Assembly (NCBI RefSeq): GCF_002288925.2
Contig: NW_022098021.1
Location: 6,264,138 to 6,328,137, forward strand
Reading direction: 5' to 3'
From: Delphinapterus leucas
Taxonomy: Eukaryota > Chordata > Mammalia > Artiodactyla > Monodontidae
Length of the DNA stretch: 64,000 bases
Numbering within the stretch: the stretch's first letter is position 1; each line of letters opens with the position of its first letter. A program made the translations under genes and the position numbers. This document shows, piece by piece, positions 23,266 to 35,289 of the stretch. The notes under the pieces are model-generated. The model saw nothing but the letters and a program-made list of their open reading frames with translations, was not told the DNA's origin and searched no databases.

Positions 23266-23922
23266 CCTCCAGTCATTACGGTTCAGATGAGAACCACTTG
23301 TTGAGAAAATCTCTGAGTAGAATTGCTGGGTGTGTCATAAGGTATGTGCATAGTTCTTCTTTCAACCAGGTGTGGGCAAAGGCCCTTCAAAGTGATGCTC
23401 CAATTCGCTGTATAAAAAGACTGTTCCCCATCTTTGCCAATAGTTGTTGCTGTCAGATTTTTCTGTCTTCGCCAACTGAGGGGCATTAATAGTATTGTAA
23501 CGTTTTAATTTTCATTTTCCTAATTATTAGTCTGTGTGAGCACCTTTTTTGAATATAATTTTTGTGACTGGATTTCTTCTACTAATTGCTGATTTATATG
23601 CTTTCCATTTTTCTATTCAGGTATTGCCTTTTCCTTACTTATTTTATTCTTACACATTCTGGTTATCAATCCTTGGTTCATTATACGAATATCAGATATA
23701 TTTTAAATTTACTTATGGCATCTGTTTTGGGCACAGGTTTTTCACTTTAATTTAATTTTAAACAGATTTATCAATCTTTTCCTTTATGGTTTGTGCTCTT
23801 TGTGTTTCATGAGAAATTCTTTCCTACCCATGCTTTTCCCCCAGTATATTTCTCTAAAGATTTAAAAATTCACTTTTCATACTATAGTTTTTATTCCTCC
23901 TGCAACTGATCAGTTGATTTTT

Positions 23923-24122
23923 TTGGGGGGGGGGTATGCGGGCCTCTCTCTGTCATGGCCTCTCCCGTTGCAGAGCACAGGCTCTGGACGCGCAGGCTCA
24001 GCGGCCATGGCTCACGGGCCCAGCCGCTCCGCGGCACGTGGGATCTTCCCGGACCGGGGCACGAACCCGCGTCCCCTGCATCGGCAGGTGGACTCTCAAC
24101 TACTGCGCCACCAGGGAAGCCC
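23923..24122 (-). mobile_element. CHR-2-type SINE with a G/C homopolymer in its tail
   Basis: A full-length inverted copy flanked by a perfect 17-bp duplication ctgatcagttgattttt (23906-23922, 24123-24139). The usual T run (the inverted A tail) is partly replaced by ten Gs (23925-23934), so the element's own tail is C-rich. The body carries the inverted B box and GC-rich segment. Confidence 0.95.
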
Positions 24123-25325
24123 CTGATCAGTTGATTTTTATGTGTAGCATGAGGTAGAGGTCTCATTTCATTTTGTTCTTCAGAGATAATCAGGGGCCCA
24201 GGAACTACTTATTAAACAGTCTTTGCACATGGCCAGGGTTCACCCCCATCTCCTTGCTTTTAAATGTGTCTAGGATTGTTTCTGAGCTCTCTGCTCTGCT
24301 GCATTCTGTTTGTCTCTGTGTCAGCACTGCACTGTCTTAATTACAATAGCTTTACCCTACGTTTTGAGATGTGGCAGGGAAATTTCTCTCTTTATCATTA
24401 TCTTGCCTATTCTTGGACCTTTGTTCTTACATATGAAGTCTAAAGTCAGTTTGTTTAGCTAAAAAGTAAAATTCTTAGGATTTTTTATTATAATTATTCT
24501 TTGAGTTAATAGAATAATTTGGGGAGAACTAATATTTATAGTATTGTTTTCTTTTCGTGAATATGCTCTATCTTTGCATATATTCAGGTGTTCTTTTTTG
24601 TCTCTCAGTAGCACTTTGTAATTTATTGATACTTCAAAAAGACCCGTCACATCTTCTGTATGATTTAGTCCTGGGTGCCTTGTAACTTCCTAGCTGTTAT
24701 CTCTTCAAATGTTTCTCCTGCTCTTCATCTATCTCCTGGGTCGCTTAACTGTTCATCTTACGTTGCTGCTTCGTGGGTGAATTCTGCAGAGCCCTCTTCT
24801 AATTCACTAAATCTTGCTTCCACCATCCAGTCTAGAGTTCATCCCACCTGGACTGTTTTTATTTATTTAAATGACTGTATCTTCCATTTCCAGACATTCT
24901 ATTATTTCTCTTCTGGATCTATATGTTGTTACATTTCTCCCTGTTTTCATTCCATAAGGTCTTGGTGGTTTGTTTTTTTTTAATGGGTGTATTTTATTTC
25001 TCTGAGTATCCTAAACATACTTATTTTAAAATCTTTGTCAGACTAGTCCATGAAATGAATTCATTCACGGTAAATTCATGTAGATTTTGCTAGCTGTGTT
25101 TCTTAGCATTATCTGTATTAATATTTTGAGGCTTTGGCTTACTCATTTTGTTATTACTGTTTCTCTTTTTCCCCCTCCACGTTTGCCTTCCCTGCTTAAT
25201 GGTTGTGTCTGCCAGGCCCTGAGTTGTCCAGTCAAAACGAGGTCCTCATAGGTGACTTGAGCTCCTGTGCCATGATGACTCTGATCCAGTCCAGTGCAGT
25301 GGGATGTAGTGGGAGGTGGGACGGT

Positions 25326-25350
25326 GGGGGGGGGGGGGGGGGGGGGGGGG
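25326..25350. repeat. Poly-G run of 25, with flanking G triplets
   Basis: Twenty-five uninterrupted Gs are followed by cgggcggagg and preceded by gggaggtgggacggt. The cluster satisfies the simple four-G-run rule for G-quadruplex formation on the plus strand. Length is probably unstable and may include sequencing error. Confidence 0.85.
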
Positions 25351-25710
25351 CGGGCGGAGGCTGCCACGGTTCCCGTCACCAGGCTGTGTCTGCTTCTTTT
25401 AACCTTGCTAGGTCTGCAGTGAACAGCAGACTTGTTCAGCGTCCTTCACAAGGCTGGCCGGATCTCTGATGGCCACTCTGGGCAGCGCAGTGCAGTGAAT
25501 CCCTGCCCCCATGGGAATCTGTCTGCAGACTGGGAGCCTCGTGGACCCTTCCCACGGCTTCATGTTCTGTTCCAATCCTGATTCACAAATCTATCTCCGT
25601 TTGGAAGACGACCATGGTTACTTCTATTTATATTTTAAATCTGTCATGGGCGTATGTTTGGAGCGGAGGATATACATCAAGATGTGATCATATTTTGCCA
25701 TCTTGACTAG

Positions 25711-26859
25711 TCCCCAAACCTGATTTTAGAAAAGATAATTTGCAGAGGGGTGTGGTGTTACCGTCACATTTGCCTATCACAACAGTGCAATTCTGCATCC
25801 TTTCAGTCCCTGCTCCCATCAGTCTTTATGATCATAGAATTGAGGGTGACATTCTTTCAGTGAATCATATCATGATCCACCAGCTGAAAGATTAATTCAG
25901 AAAACATGATTAGAAAGAGACATCTGAATAGTTTATCTGAGACATAAGGCATGGACATCAGTGACAGGATTTAAATAACTGCAATGAATTCTCTTTAGTT
26001 TTCTTGTCTTACCCAATTAGCATCAAAATGTTTTTACCAGTTTAGGTAAGGCAGTGTCAGAAAGTCTAACTGCTTTGCTGGTCATAAATTATCACTGTTC
26101 GTGTGCTGACTGAAAGAATACTTTCTGTCACTAAAATACCCAGTTTCCCTTTTGGAACAAGAATGATAATACAACAGTAATATTGTTCTGGGATGTACCA
26201 TACTCTGTGTAATTTTTTCAACAATTTGTCAGCAGTCTAAGTAAATAAGAAATTGTGCCTCCTCTTTAATAAACTCTCTCTGTTCATTACTTCATGCTTC
26301 TAGAATACAATGTCCTGTAGAATTAGGGCTGTGTCTCCCAAGATGCCATATTAAATTTAAGTTAGTGCCGGCCATATTTTTCCAGTGTTGCACGGAGTTA
26401 ATATTAGCCTGTATCTCATCTTCTTCAGCCATCAGTCTTAGAACGTGCTAATGAAGCAACCTCCCTCAGATTAAAAAGATAACATTACAGATTCTAAGTG
26501 GACCTTTCAGATTTGCCCTCATTTTTATCTCAAATTAAAATGAAAATGGTATAAAGTACTCGCGGGATAGTTCATTGTTGGTTCTGCCAAATAATATTTG
26601 ACATTATGGCCAAATTTAACGCTCAGCGTCTAAGTGGCTTTTTATGTTCTCATTTACACTATGGAGAGAAGATGTTGGCACTAGATTTTTTTTTAATTAA
26701 GTAGTTTTTTTGCTGTAATTGAGATGACAATTTTGGATATATTATAAAAAAGAATTATTCATTTAACAAACGATTAATGTGTTTATATTATATGTAAACT
26801 TTCATTCATTAACTTTTTTTGGTTTGTTTTTATGTATTGATTGATTGGCATTAGATTTT
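25711..26859. other. Unique AT-rich non-coding DNA, possible conserved element at 26430-26680
   Basis: No mobile element is recognised. The part at 26430-26680 combines retained CpGs (ctcgcggg, taacgctcagcgtc) with TAAT-type motifs in AT-rich DNA and has no repeat texture, which makes it a candidate conserved element. This rests on composition only. Confidence 0.35.
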
Positions 26860-27014
26860 TTTAAAAAACCCTGTCAGTATCGGTCATTTGTTTATTTATT
26901 TATTTGGCCACACCATGCAGCATGAGGGATCTTAGTTCCCTGACCAGGGATGGAACATGCGCCCCTTGCAGGGGAAGCGTGGAGTCCTAACCACTGGACC
27001 TCTGGGGAAGTCCC
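26860..27014 (-). mobile_element. Short tRNA-derived SINE
   Basis: An inverted short element whose plus-strand right end is 'ccactggacctctggggaagtccc', complementary to the tRNA-Glu-like head, with a TTTA-rich tail on the left. It lacks the long body of the CHR-1-like copies. A 13-bp duplication ggcattagatttt flanks it (26847-26859, 27015-27027). Confidence 0.88.
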
Positions 27015-27027
27015 GGCATTAGATTTT

Positions 27028-27294
27028 AAATGTTTGTAATAGCAGAGCTTTTCATGTGAAGAATTCAGAGAGCTGGACACCCTTGCTCCATCAGAGGCCA
27101 CATCACTTGATACTTCGTGGAAACTCCATTTGAATTCCCAAAACAAGACCGAGATTCATTCTTTAAATGTTAAACGTGACATAAACATTTTTTCCCCTAC
27201 AAATCTTTAAGACTATGGAATTCAGTAGGGATCATCAAAATCCATAGAATGTGAAAATAAATTCTTAAAAACTTGAATTGCTTTTATTTACACT
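27028..27294. other. Unique non-coding DNA between two SINEs
   Basis: AT-rich spacer with no recognised feature. Confidence 0.5.
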
Positions 27295-27309
27295 TGGAAC
27301 CTTTTTAAT

Positions 27310-27674
27310 TGGTTTTTAAATAAATTTATTTATTTTAGGCTGCATTGGGTCTTTCTTGCTGCACGCGGGCTTTCTCTAGTTGTGGCGAGCGGGAGCTACT
27401 CTTCGTTGCAGTGCGCGGGTTCCTCTTCGTTGCACGCGGGCTTCTCGTTGCGGTGGCTTCTCTTGCTGTAGAGCACAGGCTCTAGCGCGGGCTTCAGTAG
27501 TTCCAGCACACGACGGACTCAGTGGCTCACAGGCTGTAGAGCGCAGGCTCAGTAGTTGTGGCGCACGGCCTTCGTTGCTCCGTGGCATGTGGGATCTTCC
27601 TGGACCAGGGCTCGAACCCGTGTCCCCTGCATTGGCAGGCGGATTCTTAACCACTGTACCACCAGGGAAGCCCC
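27310..27674 (-). mobile_element. CHR-1-like tRNA-Glu SINE (long form)
   Basis: Inverted full-length copy with tail 'taaataaatttattta', repeated 'agttgtggc' motifs, inverted B box 'ggctcgaaccc' and head 'ccaccagggaagcccc'. The duplication is tggaacctttttaat (27295-27309) and tggagcctttttaat (27675-27689), one mismatch. A frame through it gives a 102-residue artefact. Confidence 0.93.
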
Positions 27675-27689
27675 TGGAGCCTTTTTAAT

Positions 27690-28589
27690 ATTAAAATCTT
27701 TGCTGAGGAAAGGGGATCTCTTTATGCCTTTTTAGCCAAAGAAAGAAATTCGTATAACTAGAGATAACCACACAGATAAGCTTTGCGACTTGTAAAGCTT
27801 CACTTAAGTGCCACAGTTAAACCATTGTGAAGATGATGTTTGATTTTAGAATTGTTTCAAGAAGATTACAGGTTTTAGAATGACAGCAGGATTCCTGGGT
27901 CTTCTTTCTTTTCTGCACTGTGCCTGGAACCCTAATCTGGAGGTGAGAGAGGTGGCCCCATCTCACACAGAAAAACCCCTGTTAGGTCATGAAAAATTGA
28001 GAGAGACCCGCCTCTGGCTGGGGGTGTCGGCCATCATTGAAGGTCTCCTTGCCGTGATGGATGGCTCTGTAACCTGGGGGCATGTGACCCAAGGCCCATT
28101 TCCTGGAGCTGTAGCAAGAGACCGAGCTTGGTGGCTTCTCTTCTAGCTGGGGAGGAACCAAGAAGCCCATCACGTCAGCTTCTTCAGGCTGTCCCTAGAC
28201 AGCGTCCTCTCCGGCATGCTGAGGAGACTCTGAGAACACTCTGTTGCCACTTGGGCTGGGATGCTTTCCTTCTGTGAAAAACAGAGGAGGATAAAATTAC
28301 AGTCAGGCTGATACTCTAATAGCCTCTGGGAGGGAAGTTACTTTATCCTTGGAATGAACTGGTGTCAGGCTTTGCTGTTGTAACTCCACCAGGTAACAGT
28401 TACGCACTATTCCTATAGGTTACGTACTGCTTCTCTCATGTGATCTAGGACATCTCAAACTTGGCAGAGAAGAGAAAACCCACAGCCTAGAGAATATTAG
28501 AGTGTAGATAGCTGAAGGTCTCATGTTTCATTGAAGCCTTATGTGTTTTCCAAAAAATCGTGCGAACTTTGCATCTTATTCCAAAATAT
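27690..28589. other. Unique non-coding DNA
   Basis: No exon or mobile element recognised. An 88-codon frame at 27880-28146 has no family resemblance and no convincing splice context. Confidence 0.5.
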
Positions 28590-29178
28590 ATCCAGTTTTA
28601 CATTAATAGAATTATAGTGTCACTTTTGTGAATTATTACAGCCTTTTTGAAATGCAATTTGGCAATATCTGTTAACATTAAAGATACATGTACCCTTTCA
28701 CTCAGCAATCTTCTGGGAATCGGTCTCATAGAAATAAAAGCATCAGTACATCAAGATACATGTATAATGATACATATGGCCACATGTCATGGCAAAAATT
28801 GGAATAAAATGAATGGCACTCAACAGGGAAGTCATTGAATATAAATTGTGGAGCCACCACGTTGTGGAATTGTGCTGCCATTAAAGAGGATGAACTGGAA
28901 TTCTGCTGGGCGACTTGAAGGGATTTCTGCGAGTAAAGCAAAATGCAAGGAATACATCTAAGAGCCCATGTTTATAAAACAATGCCAGAATAACTGTATA
29001 TGTTTCTATATGTTTTGTAAATAATACTAGCATGAGGAAATAGGTAGCTCACCAGGTTACCTGTGGTAGGAGGGATGAAAGAAGGAGGAGGGAGGGGAAA
29101 AGAAAATATTGCATTTATATAATCATGTGAAGTTAGATATGTATGTGTGATCTGTGCAATACAAATTTTAAACAAATT
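28590..29178 (+). mobile_element. Old L1 3' UTR, sense
   Basis: The order 'tgcaatttggcaatatctgttaacatt', 'actcagcaatcttctgggaat', 'aattgtggagccaccacgttgtggaat', 'gccattaaagaggatgaac' follows the 3' UTR of L1ME-grade elements on the plus strand. It has no coding capacity. Confidence 0.65.
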
Positions 29179-29686
29179 GCTCCTCTCTTGTAAATTCGGA
29201 AGCCGACAGGCTCATGCTAAGTGGCTTTGCCCTCTCCCTGTCTCATCACAACATAGCCCTGGGAGCAGTGATGTTCTCACTTGAGATACATGACCTGACA
29301 ACATCCGTAGTGCGAAGGTCTGAGAGGTATAAGCCACCATGCTGCCTCCATCTGTGGGAGTGCCTGCCCTCTGGGGAGGTTCTGTTGGTCCTGCCATGAC
29401 GTGAACGTGAAGGGGCTTCCTGACTGAGGCAGGCTGTGGACATTTTTAAGGTTCCCTAGACATTGGTACCTTGATTCTGAGGCTTGATTTCTGCTGGCTC
29501 TTTAAGCCTTTAGGTCATCATCTGATTTGACCTCTAGCTTTCTGCAGGGATTCCTGGTTGTTTCTCTGGTTCCACCTTTGGTTATAGGCTTTGCTCTTGT
29601 TTTGACCTCTAACTTTCATGTAATGTCTACATTTGAACCATCCCTTTACTATAAAGTACTTTATTCCCTTTTTCCTTCATTCTCTT
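29179..29686. other. Unique non-coding DNA
   Basis: No feature recognised. Small open frames on both strands lack any family resemblance. Confidence 0.5.
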
Positions 29687-29893
29687 CTTTTTTTTTTTTT
29701 TCCGGTACGCGGGCCTCTCGCTGCTGCGGCCTCTCCGGTCGCGGAGCACAGGCTCCGGACGCGCAGGCCCAGCGGCCATGGCTCACGGGCCCAGCCGCTC
29801 TGCGGCATGTGGGATCCTCCCGGACCAGGGCACGAACCCGTGTCCCCTGCATCGGCAGGCGGACTCCCAACCACTGCGCCACCAGGGAAGCCC
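29687..29893 (-). mobile_element. CHR-2-type SINE without visible target duplication
   Basis: A complete inverted copy with a T run on its left and 'ccaccagggaagccc' on its right, closely matching the sister copies. Unlike most others here I find no matching flanks (left 'cattctcttc', right 'aaggatagtt'). Confidence 0.93.
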
Positions 29894-32800
29894 AAGGATA
29901 GTTTTAAGATATACTATATTAAGTGTTATTTCCTTTCATTGACTTTTCATGGAACATTCTGCAACAACTGTGTTATTGATAACAGCAGAGAGTCAGGTGG
30001 ATCTGTTCATGTTGCTTTAAAAGCATGAATCCTATAGGTGAATTTGGATCTTTGGGTTGGACTCTGGCTCATTTTAGCTTACTAGTTTCTTTGCCTTGAA
30101 AACAGATGCATGGGATCTTTTTGGAAGGGAATCTTAAAGGTCATCTAATCTAACCATACTTCAAGTACAATAATACTTTCTAAAACGTCTCCACAGAGAG
30201 CTTGGCCAAATTTCTAAACATTTTCCTGTCACTATAAGACACTCACTGTCTCCAGAGTAACTCATTTTCATCTGTGGGCATTTCTTCCATAGTTATATTA
30301 AATTTGAGTCTGACCAGGGATCTTTCTGTACTCTTAACTGGCAGCCAGGTGAAAATCGGATCCTTTCTTGCTGATGATAAGATCATCACGAGCCTCTAAA
30401 ATGTTCCATACGCAATGAGTAGCATTATGGCAAAAACTACCAGGCATCCCAGAAGAGAGGACCAAATAACTGAAAACCAAGAGGAAAAAACCCTGATAAC
30501 ATCACCTTGTGAGATGCTGGAAGGTTAGATTGCTGCTTGCTACTCTGCAGAGTGCCCTGCAGTGCAAGTCACTGAAAGCTTCAGGGAGAAAGCAGAGGGA
30601 AGGTCTGGCTCACATCTTCCTATGTTTTGCTTCGTGCTGGTATGTTGGCTGCTTTGGTTGCTCTCTGATGTCTTCAGGCGGCTAAATTTTGTATTTTTGT
30701 GTGTGGGTGGTTGTCACTATCTTCTGTAGGAAGGTTGATGTACTACAAGCTATTCCTTCATAGTCAGAAGCAGACTGAACATACCTGATAATGAAAAGTG
30801 TCAGTTAAACATGGGTAATTTAGTTTCATAAACTTTAAAATCAGATAACATTTTGGAGGAATTGAGGTTTCAGCTTCACAATCTGGGGACTAGAATTTGG
30901 GCCTTCATTTTCATTTCTAGAGACTAATTTAAGTATAGGAAAATGAGTTGAATTATTCATGCATATGACTTCACTAATAGTTCCTATATTTGTGTACTGC
31001 TTGTGAGTATCTCAACAAAAGAGGATCCAAATTATCTAGATGGGTTGCAGCATCATCCAAGGATGCCAAGTCTTTGATCCACTTTTTTACCCTCAGGATT
31101 CTGCTTGCATGATGAGGACGAATTTACTTCTCAGCACAAAAGAATATCTTCATCACCACCACCTGACTTTATATAGTATTGCTAAATACCATATTATACA
31201 TCTGGTCCGTCCAGCCAAGCTTTGAATTGCTGTGGTTCAAGCTGTAGGAGTGTATCTAGTTCACAATTTTATTATGTTCTGTTTTTAACTTTTCAGTGCA
31301 AAGCCTTTCTTGGTGAATGATTCAATGAACTGACTCAAATTATTCTTATACATGTTGTTGTTGAATGTTATGTAACATAACACGAACGTGTTATATTTTA
31401 TATCATGTGTGATTTTACCACACGTGGGAGGACTATCTTTAGACATGCTTATTACTACATTAAATTACAAAAAAACAACCCAAAACCCACTTAAATGCTT
31501 TTCCCAACCCATCAATATAAATAATTTCCTGCTGCTGTCTATCTCATGGGCACCATGTGCAGCACTTCTCTCTTCAACCCACCAGTAAATGTAGTTTACA
31601 ATGTTCTCCTCAACTGCAAGAGAAAATGTCGCAATTTATCTTTTTCATGCAACTTCTCCTGCAAGTTTTCCACTAATTCCGCAACACCCTGAACAGCAGT
31701 GTTTCCAATCGCACTTAGATTTCCACAAGGCTATTTCTGTCTGGGCAGGATACATAGTTACAGCTGTGTTCAATTAGCATTTTTATAAACTCACCATCCC
31801 TAAAAGGTTGACTGCTCAGCAGTTGTTTCACTCAATTCGTTATTTCACAGTTGCAGCTATTTCATTCACTTTGTTTCTATTAGAAACAAATCTGATAGTT
31901 TTTAATAGAAACAAAGTAGAATTTTTTCCTCATTTTATTAAGTTTTTCTTACAAATCTTTCCTTATGCCAGCGTTTATTGTGGCTTATTTAAAAACGGCA
32001 TCTTCTGCCGTATTCTTTCAGTGCAGACACGCATGTTTGCATATTAAACACCTAGCATATTCCTCTGTGGAAGTGAAGAATATTACTTTCTCATGTTTTT
32101 TATGGCACATTCAGCTTTTTGGATCTGTCTTGTGTTTTCCTGCTTTTAATATGGATGAAGAAATATTTCACTTACTTCCATTCAAGTGTAAGAGAAACAG
32201 TGGCACAGCTTGGTGACTGATGGCGGGTGACGTTGCGTGTTAGAGTTGGGTGGATGTTGGAGTTGGGTAGACATTAGAGAACAGTGGAGACTATGGCAAA
32301 CTGAAGAGTCAGTGCCCTGTCTGAAGGTGGAAGCCACTACCCAACTCCAGCCAGGTGTCATTTAGTATATTTCCATATCTTCTGATTTTTTTTTAAAATT
32401 AAAGCAGAAATTCATATTTTTGGTGAAATCCCTCCATTTTGAATATGATGAATTCCATGATTTCCAAAAACAACGTGTGGGCCAAACATTGTGTCTGTTG
32501 AGCTGTCTTGGCTTGCAGGAATCTCTGCTTTATATCCTCATAGACTCCAAGAATGTTAGAGCTGGAAGAAACTTTAGAGCGTATCAAAAATAAACTGCTG
32601 TTGAGGGGGAAGAATTCAGAACCCAGACTCCTGACTCCCATTTCAGGGCACTGCAGGTTTCTAATCTGTTGAGTTTTTGATCTGCACTGTTACTGTGAAA
32701 CCCTGCTATAACCAGATAGTCAAAGCAGAAAGAGTTCAGGGAGTGGTGGGTGGTTGGTGGGTTGTAAATTTCCTCCTTTTGACCTGAATTAACTGAGCAA

Positions 32801-33087
32801 TTCCATCCATGTTTTTCTCATTTTTACCTCAATAGATATGATGGTGGGGGGCAGGAGGGAATTAGTATTGTCTGGGTTTCTCCACATTATCTGTGACTCA
32901 GAATTAATTAATATGCTTCTATTTTCTTTCAAGTAGGTAGAAAATTCTTCTTTCACAACATCGGGTATTCACTATTTCACAAGAAATGTCCATATTAAAT
33001 GCTGTGGGAGTGAAAGCATTCCTCACAAGAGTTAAAGTGTTTGAATTTAGGGTTGCTTTTTTTTTTTTAAACCAAACTAGAAAGGAT
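29894..33087. other. Mostly unique non-coding DNA
   Basis: No SINE or large LINE occurs for about 3.2 kb. Around 30120-30340 ('gaatcttaaaggtcatctaatctaacc') and 32550-32595 ('aatgttagagctggaagaaac') the wording matches an old mammalian repeat of unassigned class. A 12-base homology unit 'attagaaacaaa/aatagaaacaaag' recurs near 31880 and 31905. No exon recognised. Confidence 0.5.
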
Positions 33088-33325
33088 TTTTTTTTAACAT
33101 CTTTATTGGAGTATAATTGCTTTACAATGGTGTGTTAGTTTCTGCTTTATAACAAAGTGAATCAGCCATACATATACATATATCCCCATATCTCCTCCCT
33201 CTTGCGTCTCCCTCCCACCCTCCCTATCCTACCCCTCTAGGTGGTCACAAAGCACCGAGCTGATCTCCCTGTGCTATGCGGCTGCTTCCCACTAGCTATC
33301 TATTTTACGTTTGGTAGTGTATATA
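33088..33325 (-). mobile_element. L1 3' end, antisense, heavily 5'-truncated
   Basis: A T run and 'aacatctttattggagtataattgctttacaatggtg' open an inverted L1 3' UTR that continues through 'ctccctcttgcgtctccctccc' and 'ctgtgctatgcggctgcttccc'. Low divergence suggests a fairly young cetacean or cetartiodactyl L1. Right-hand duplication is not clear. Confidence 0.85.
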
Positions 33326-33599
33326 TTTGACAGTGAATGTCTCTAAAAGTTCAGAGTCTCCTGTCCAGAGGGGACATGAAAGCATTGGGCCTGGGTATGA
33401 AGGAAAAGAACATCACAATTACTTTGAATAAACACCGTATGAAATGTGGGCTCAGTCACATGCTGGCCTTGCTGTTGCCTTTTTAGAATCTACGTTAACA
33501 AGTTTTCACCTTTCTTTCCACCCTGTTCCTTCCAATTGTGATGTGGTTCCACCATTGTCTGGGGCCATTTATTGAGGGTTTTGGCTTTTGCCTTTTGTG
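33326..33599. other. Unclassified DNA between two L1 ends
   Basis: No feature recognised. Partly T-rich and possibly part of the older L1 that follows. Confidence 0.4.
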
Positions 33600-34000
33600 T
33601 GTGTTCATGTGTGTCTGGTTTATTTCACTTGCATAATATCCTCCAGGTTCATCCATGTTGTAGTAAATGGCAGGATTTCCTTCTTTTTTTAAAGTTAATT
33701 TTTATTGGAGTACAGTGTTTTTTTTCATTGGAGTATAGTTGCTTTACAATGTTGTGTTAGTTTCCGCTGTACAGTAAAGTGAATCAGTTATGCAGATACA
33801 TTTATCCACTCTTGTTTAGTTTCTGTTTCCCCATAGGTCATTATAGAGTATTGAGCAGAGTTCCCTGTGCTCTACAGTAGGTCCTTATTAGCTATCTATT
33901 TTATATGTAGTAGTGTGTATACGTCAATCCCAGTTTATCTCCCCCCTCCCCTTTCCCCCTTGGTAACTATAAGTATGTTTAAAAAATTTTTTGGCGATGT
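33600..34000 (-). mobile_element. Two nested antisense L1 3' ends
   Basis: An older inverted L1 3' UTR (33600-33695, 'cataatatcctccaggttcatccatgttg') is joined to a younger inverted 3' end (from about 33710). The terminal words occur twice: 'attggagtacagtg' (33705-33718) and 'cattggagtatagttgc' (33728-33744), so the L1 3' terminus is partly duplicated. The younger part continues to 'gtgtgtatacgtcaatcccag'. Confidence 0.75.
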
Positions 34001-35289
34001 GGAAACACCCTGAGCCTGGCATGGTGGGGGTAGGTAACCAAGATGTGAACTCTGCTCAGGCAGGACAGAGGAGGACAGACATGATGCCCCTAGGGGGACA
34101 GTGACGCTGAGCCTACTGGCTTCTTGGGACCGGGTCAGTGAGTGTGCTGGCATAAATTTACCCAGAAGCGTAATAGGTCAAATTGCAGTCAATGTGGATA
34201 TCATTTTAGACTTCTTTTTATGTAAGTTTGATCATCTGAAGCACAAAACTAAACAGCTTTATTACCACCAACGGTTAACAGCCATCAGCTGGTATGCCAT
34301 GACAAGCCGTAATTCAGAGTGTGCTGGGAGAGACGTAACTTTGTTCTTCCACCCACCCACAGACATTTTGTATTTGCAGTGATCCAATCTCAGCTTTTTA
34401 GTTCTAAGAAGTTGCTATTTCCAGGGAAACATTTCTGCCATGATTTGGAAAGGGAGAGGTAAATCTGCCATATCGCCTGGAGGTTGATAGGAAAAGAAGG
34501 AAAACAACTTTTTTTAATGCTTTTTGGAAAGAGGAAAAAAAACGAGCCATTTTAGGCATTCCCATTTCAGAAGGTTATTCTCATCTGAGAAAGACATTTG
34601 AGAGGTTGAAATGGAATATTGCCACTGCTGTGCCTCACATATTGAAGAGAAGTAATAGGCAATTATTTTTGTAGGTTCTTCTCATAAGAAAAGCTATGTA
34701 GGACTGGGCCGACCTTCATAAGATAAAATGGGGAATTGAGCAGTTATTCAATGAATTTCAAACAGTGTCAAGAACCCAGCATGATTTTTGCCGTAAAGTA
34801 TGTAGATGGACTTTTCTAGAGTGAAAATAGCTTCCAGTCTCTGTCCCATTATGATGATAGTATGGTTTCATGTGAAGAAAAAATTCAGGCAATAGAGAAA
34901 ACCACACAAAAGAATTGATTTCAATTTTTCACTTCAGAAGTATCTGTTGAGTACCTACTGTGTGCAGGTTGGGTGCTGGGGATTCATCAGTATTCAGACA
35001 GGCACAGTTCTTGCCCCTTCTCACCACGGCCTGAGTGTTTCACTGGAAATGGTTCTTCCAGACATTGCTTGATACACATGCATATTGTTGATGGATAATT
35101 TTGTAAGAGACCATCTCGTACGATGTGAGTAGTTCTGCGTAATGTGATCTATTGTAAGCGACGATTCATTACTGAGGACTGCGTAACTGTATCGCACTCT
35201 GTAACACAGAACTGCATAGTGTTCGGTTCTGTGTTTCCACCATTACTTAAGTAAAACATCTCCTACTGAAAAACATTTAGATTGTTTCT
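34001..35289. other. Unique non-coding DNA with L2-like scrap
   Basis: At about 34930-35045 'agtatctgttgagtacctactgtgtgcaggttgggtgctggggattc' matches the L2 3' region on the plus strand. The rest is unique, with no exon recognised. Confidence 0.5.

Larger units (their letters stand above)
23266..25710 (-). mobile_element. Old L1/HAL1-type LINE, antisense, with nested SINE
   Basis: The whole block reads as a decayed inverted LINE-1 relative: T-rich plus strand, 3' UTR-like words around 23290-23500, and near 24680-24970 the order seen in the ORF1 part of HAL1/L1M elements. It ends near 'tttgccatcttgactag' (25697), typical of an inverted L1 5' end. All frames are broken. A CHR-2 SINE lies within it, and the G25 run at 25326-25350 lies in its distal part. 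Confidence 0.6.

Noticed and set aside
25203..25469. Glycine- and proline-rich frames around the G run
   Set aside because: Caused by the homopolymer; no protein family supports them.
27376..27688. Frames of about 100 codons on both strands
   Set aside because: Produced by the GC-rich body of a CHR-1-like SINE; similar text appears at 42.9 and 45.3 kb.
29527..30028. Overlapping 124- and 131-codon frames
   Set aside because: They run through a CHR-2 SINE; the same peptide text recurs at every inverted CHR-2 copy.
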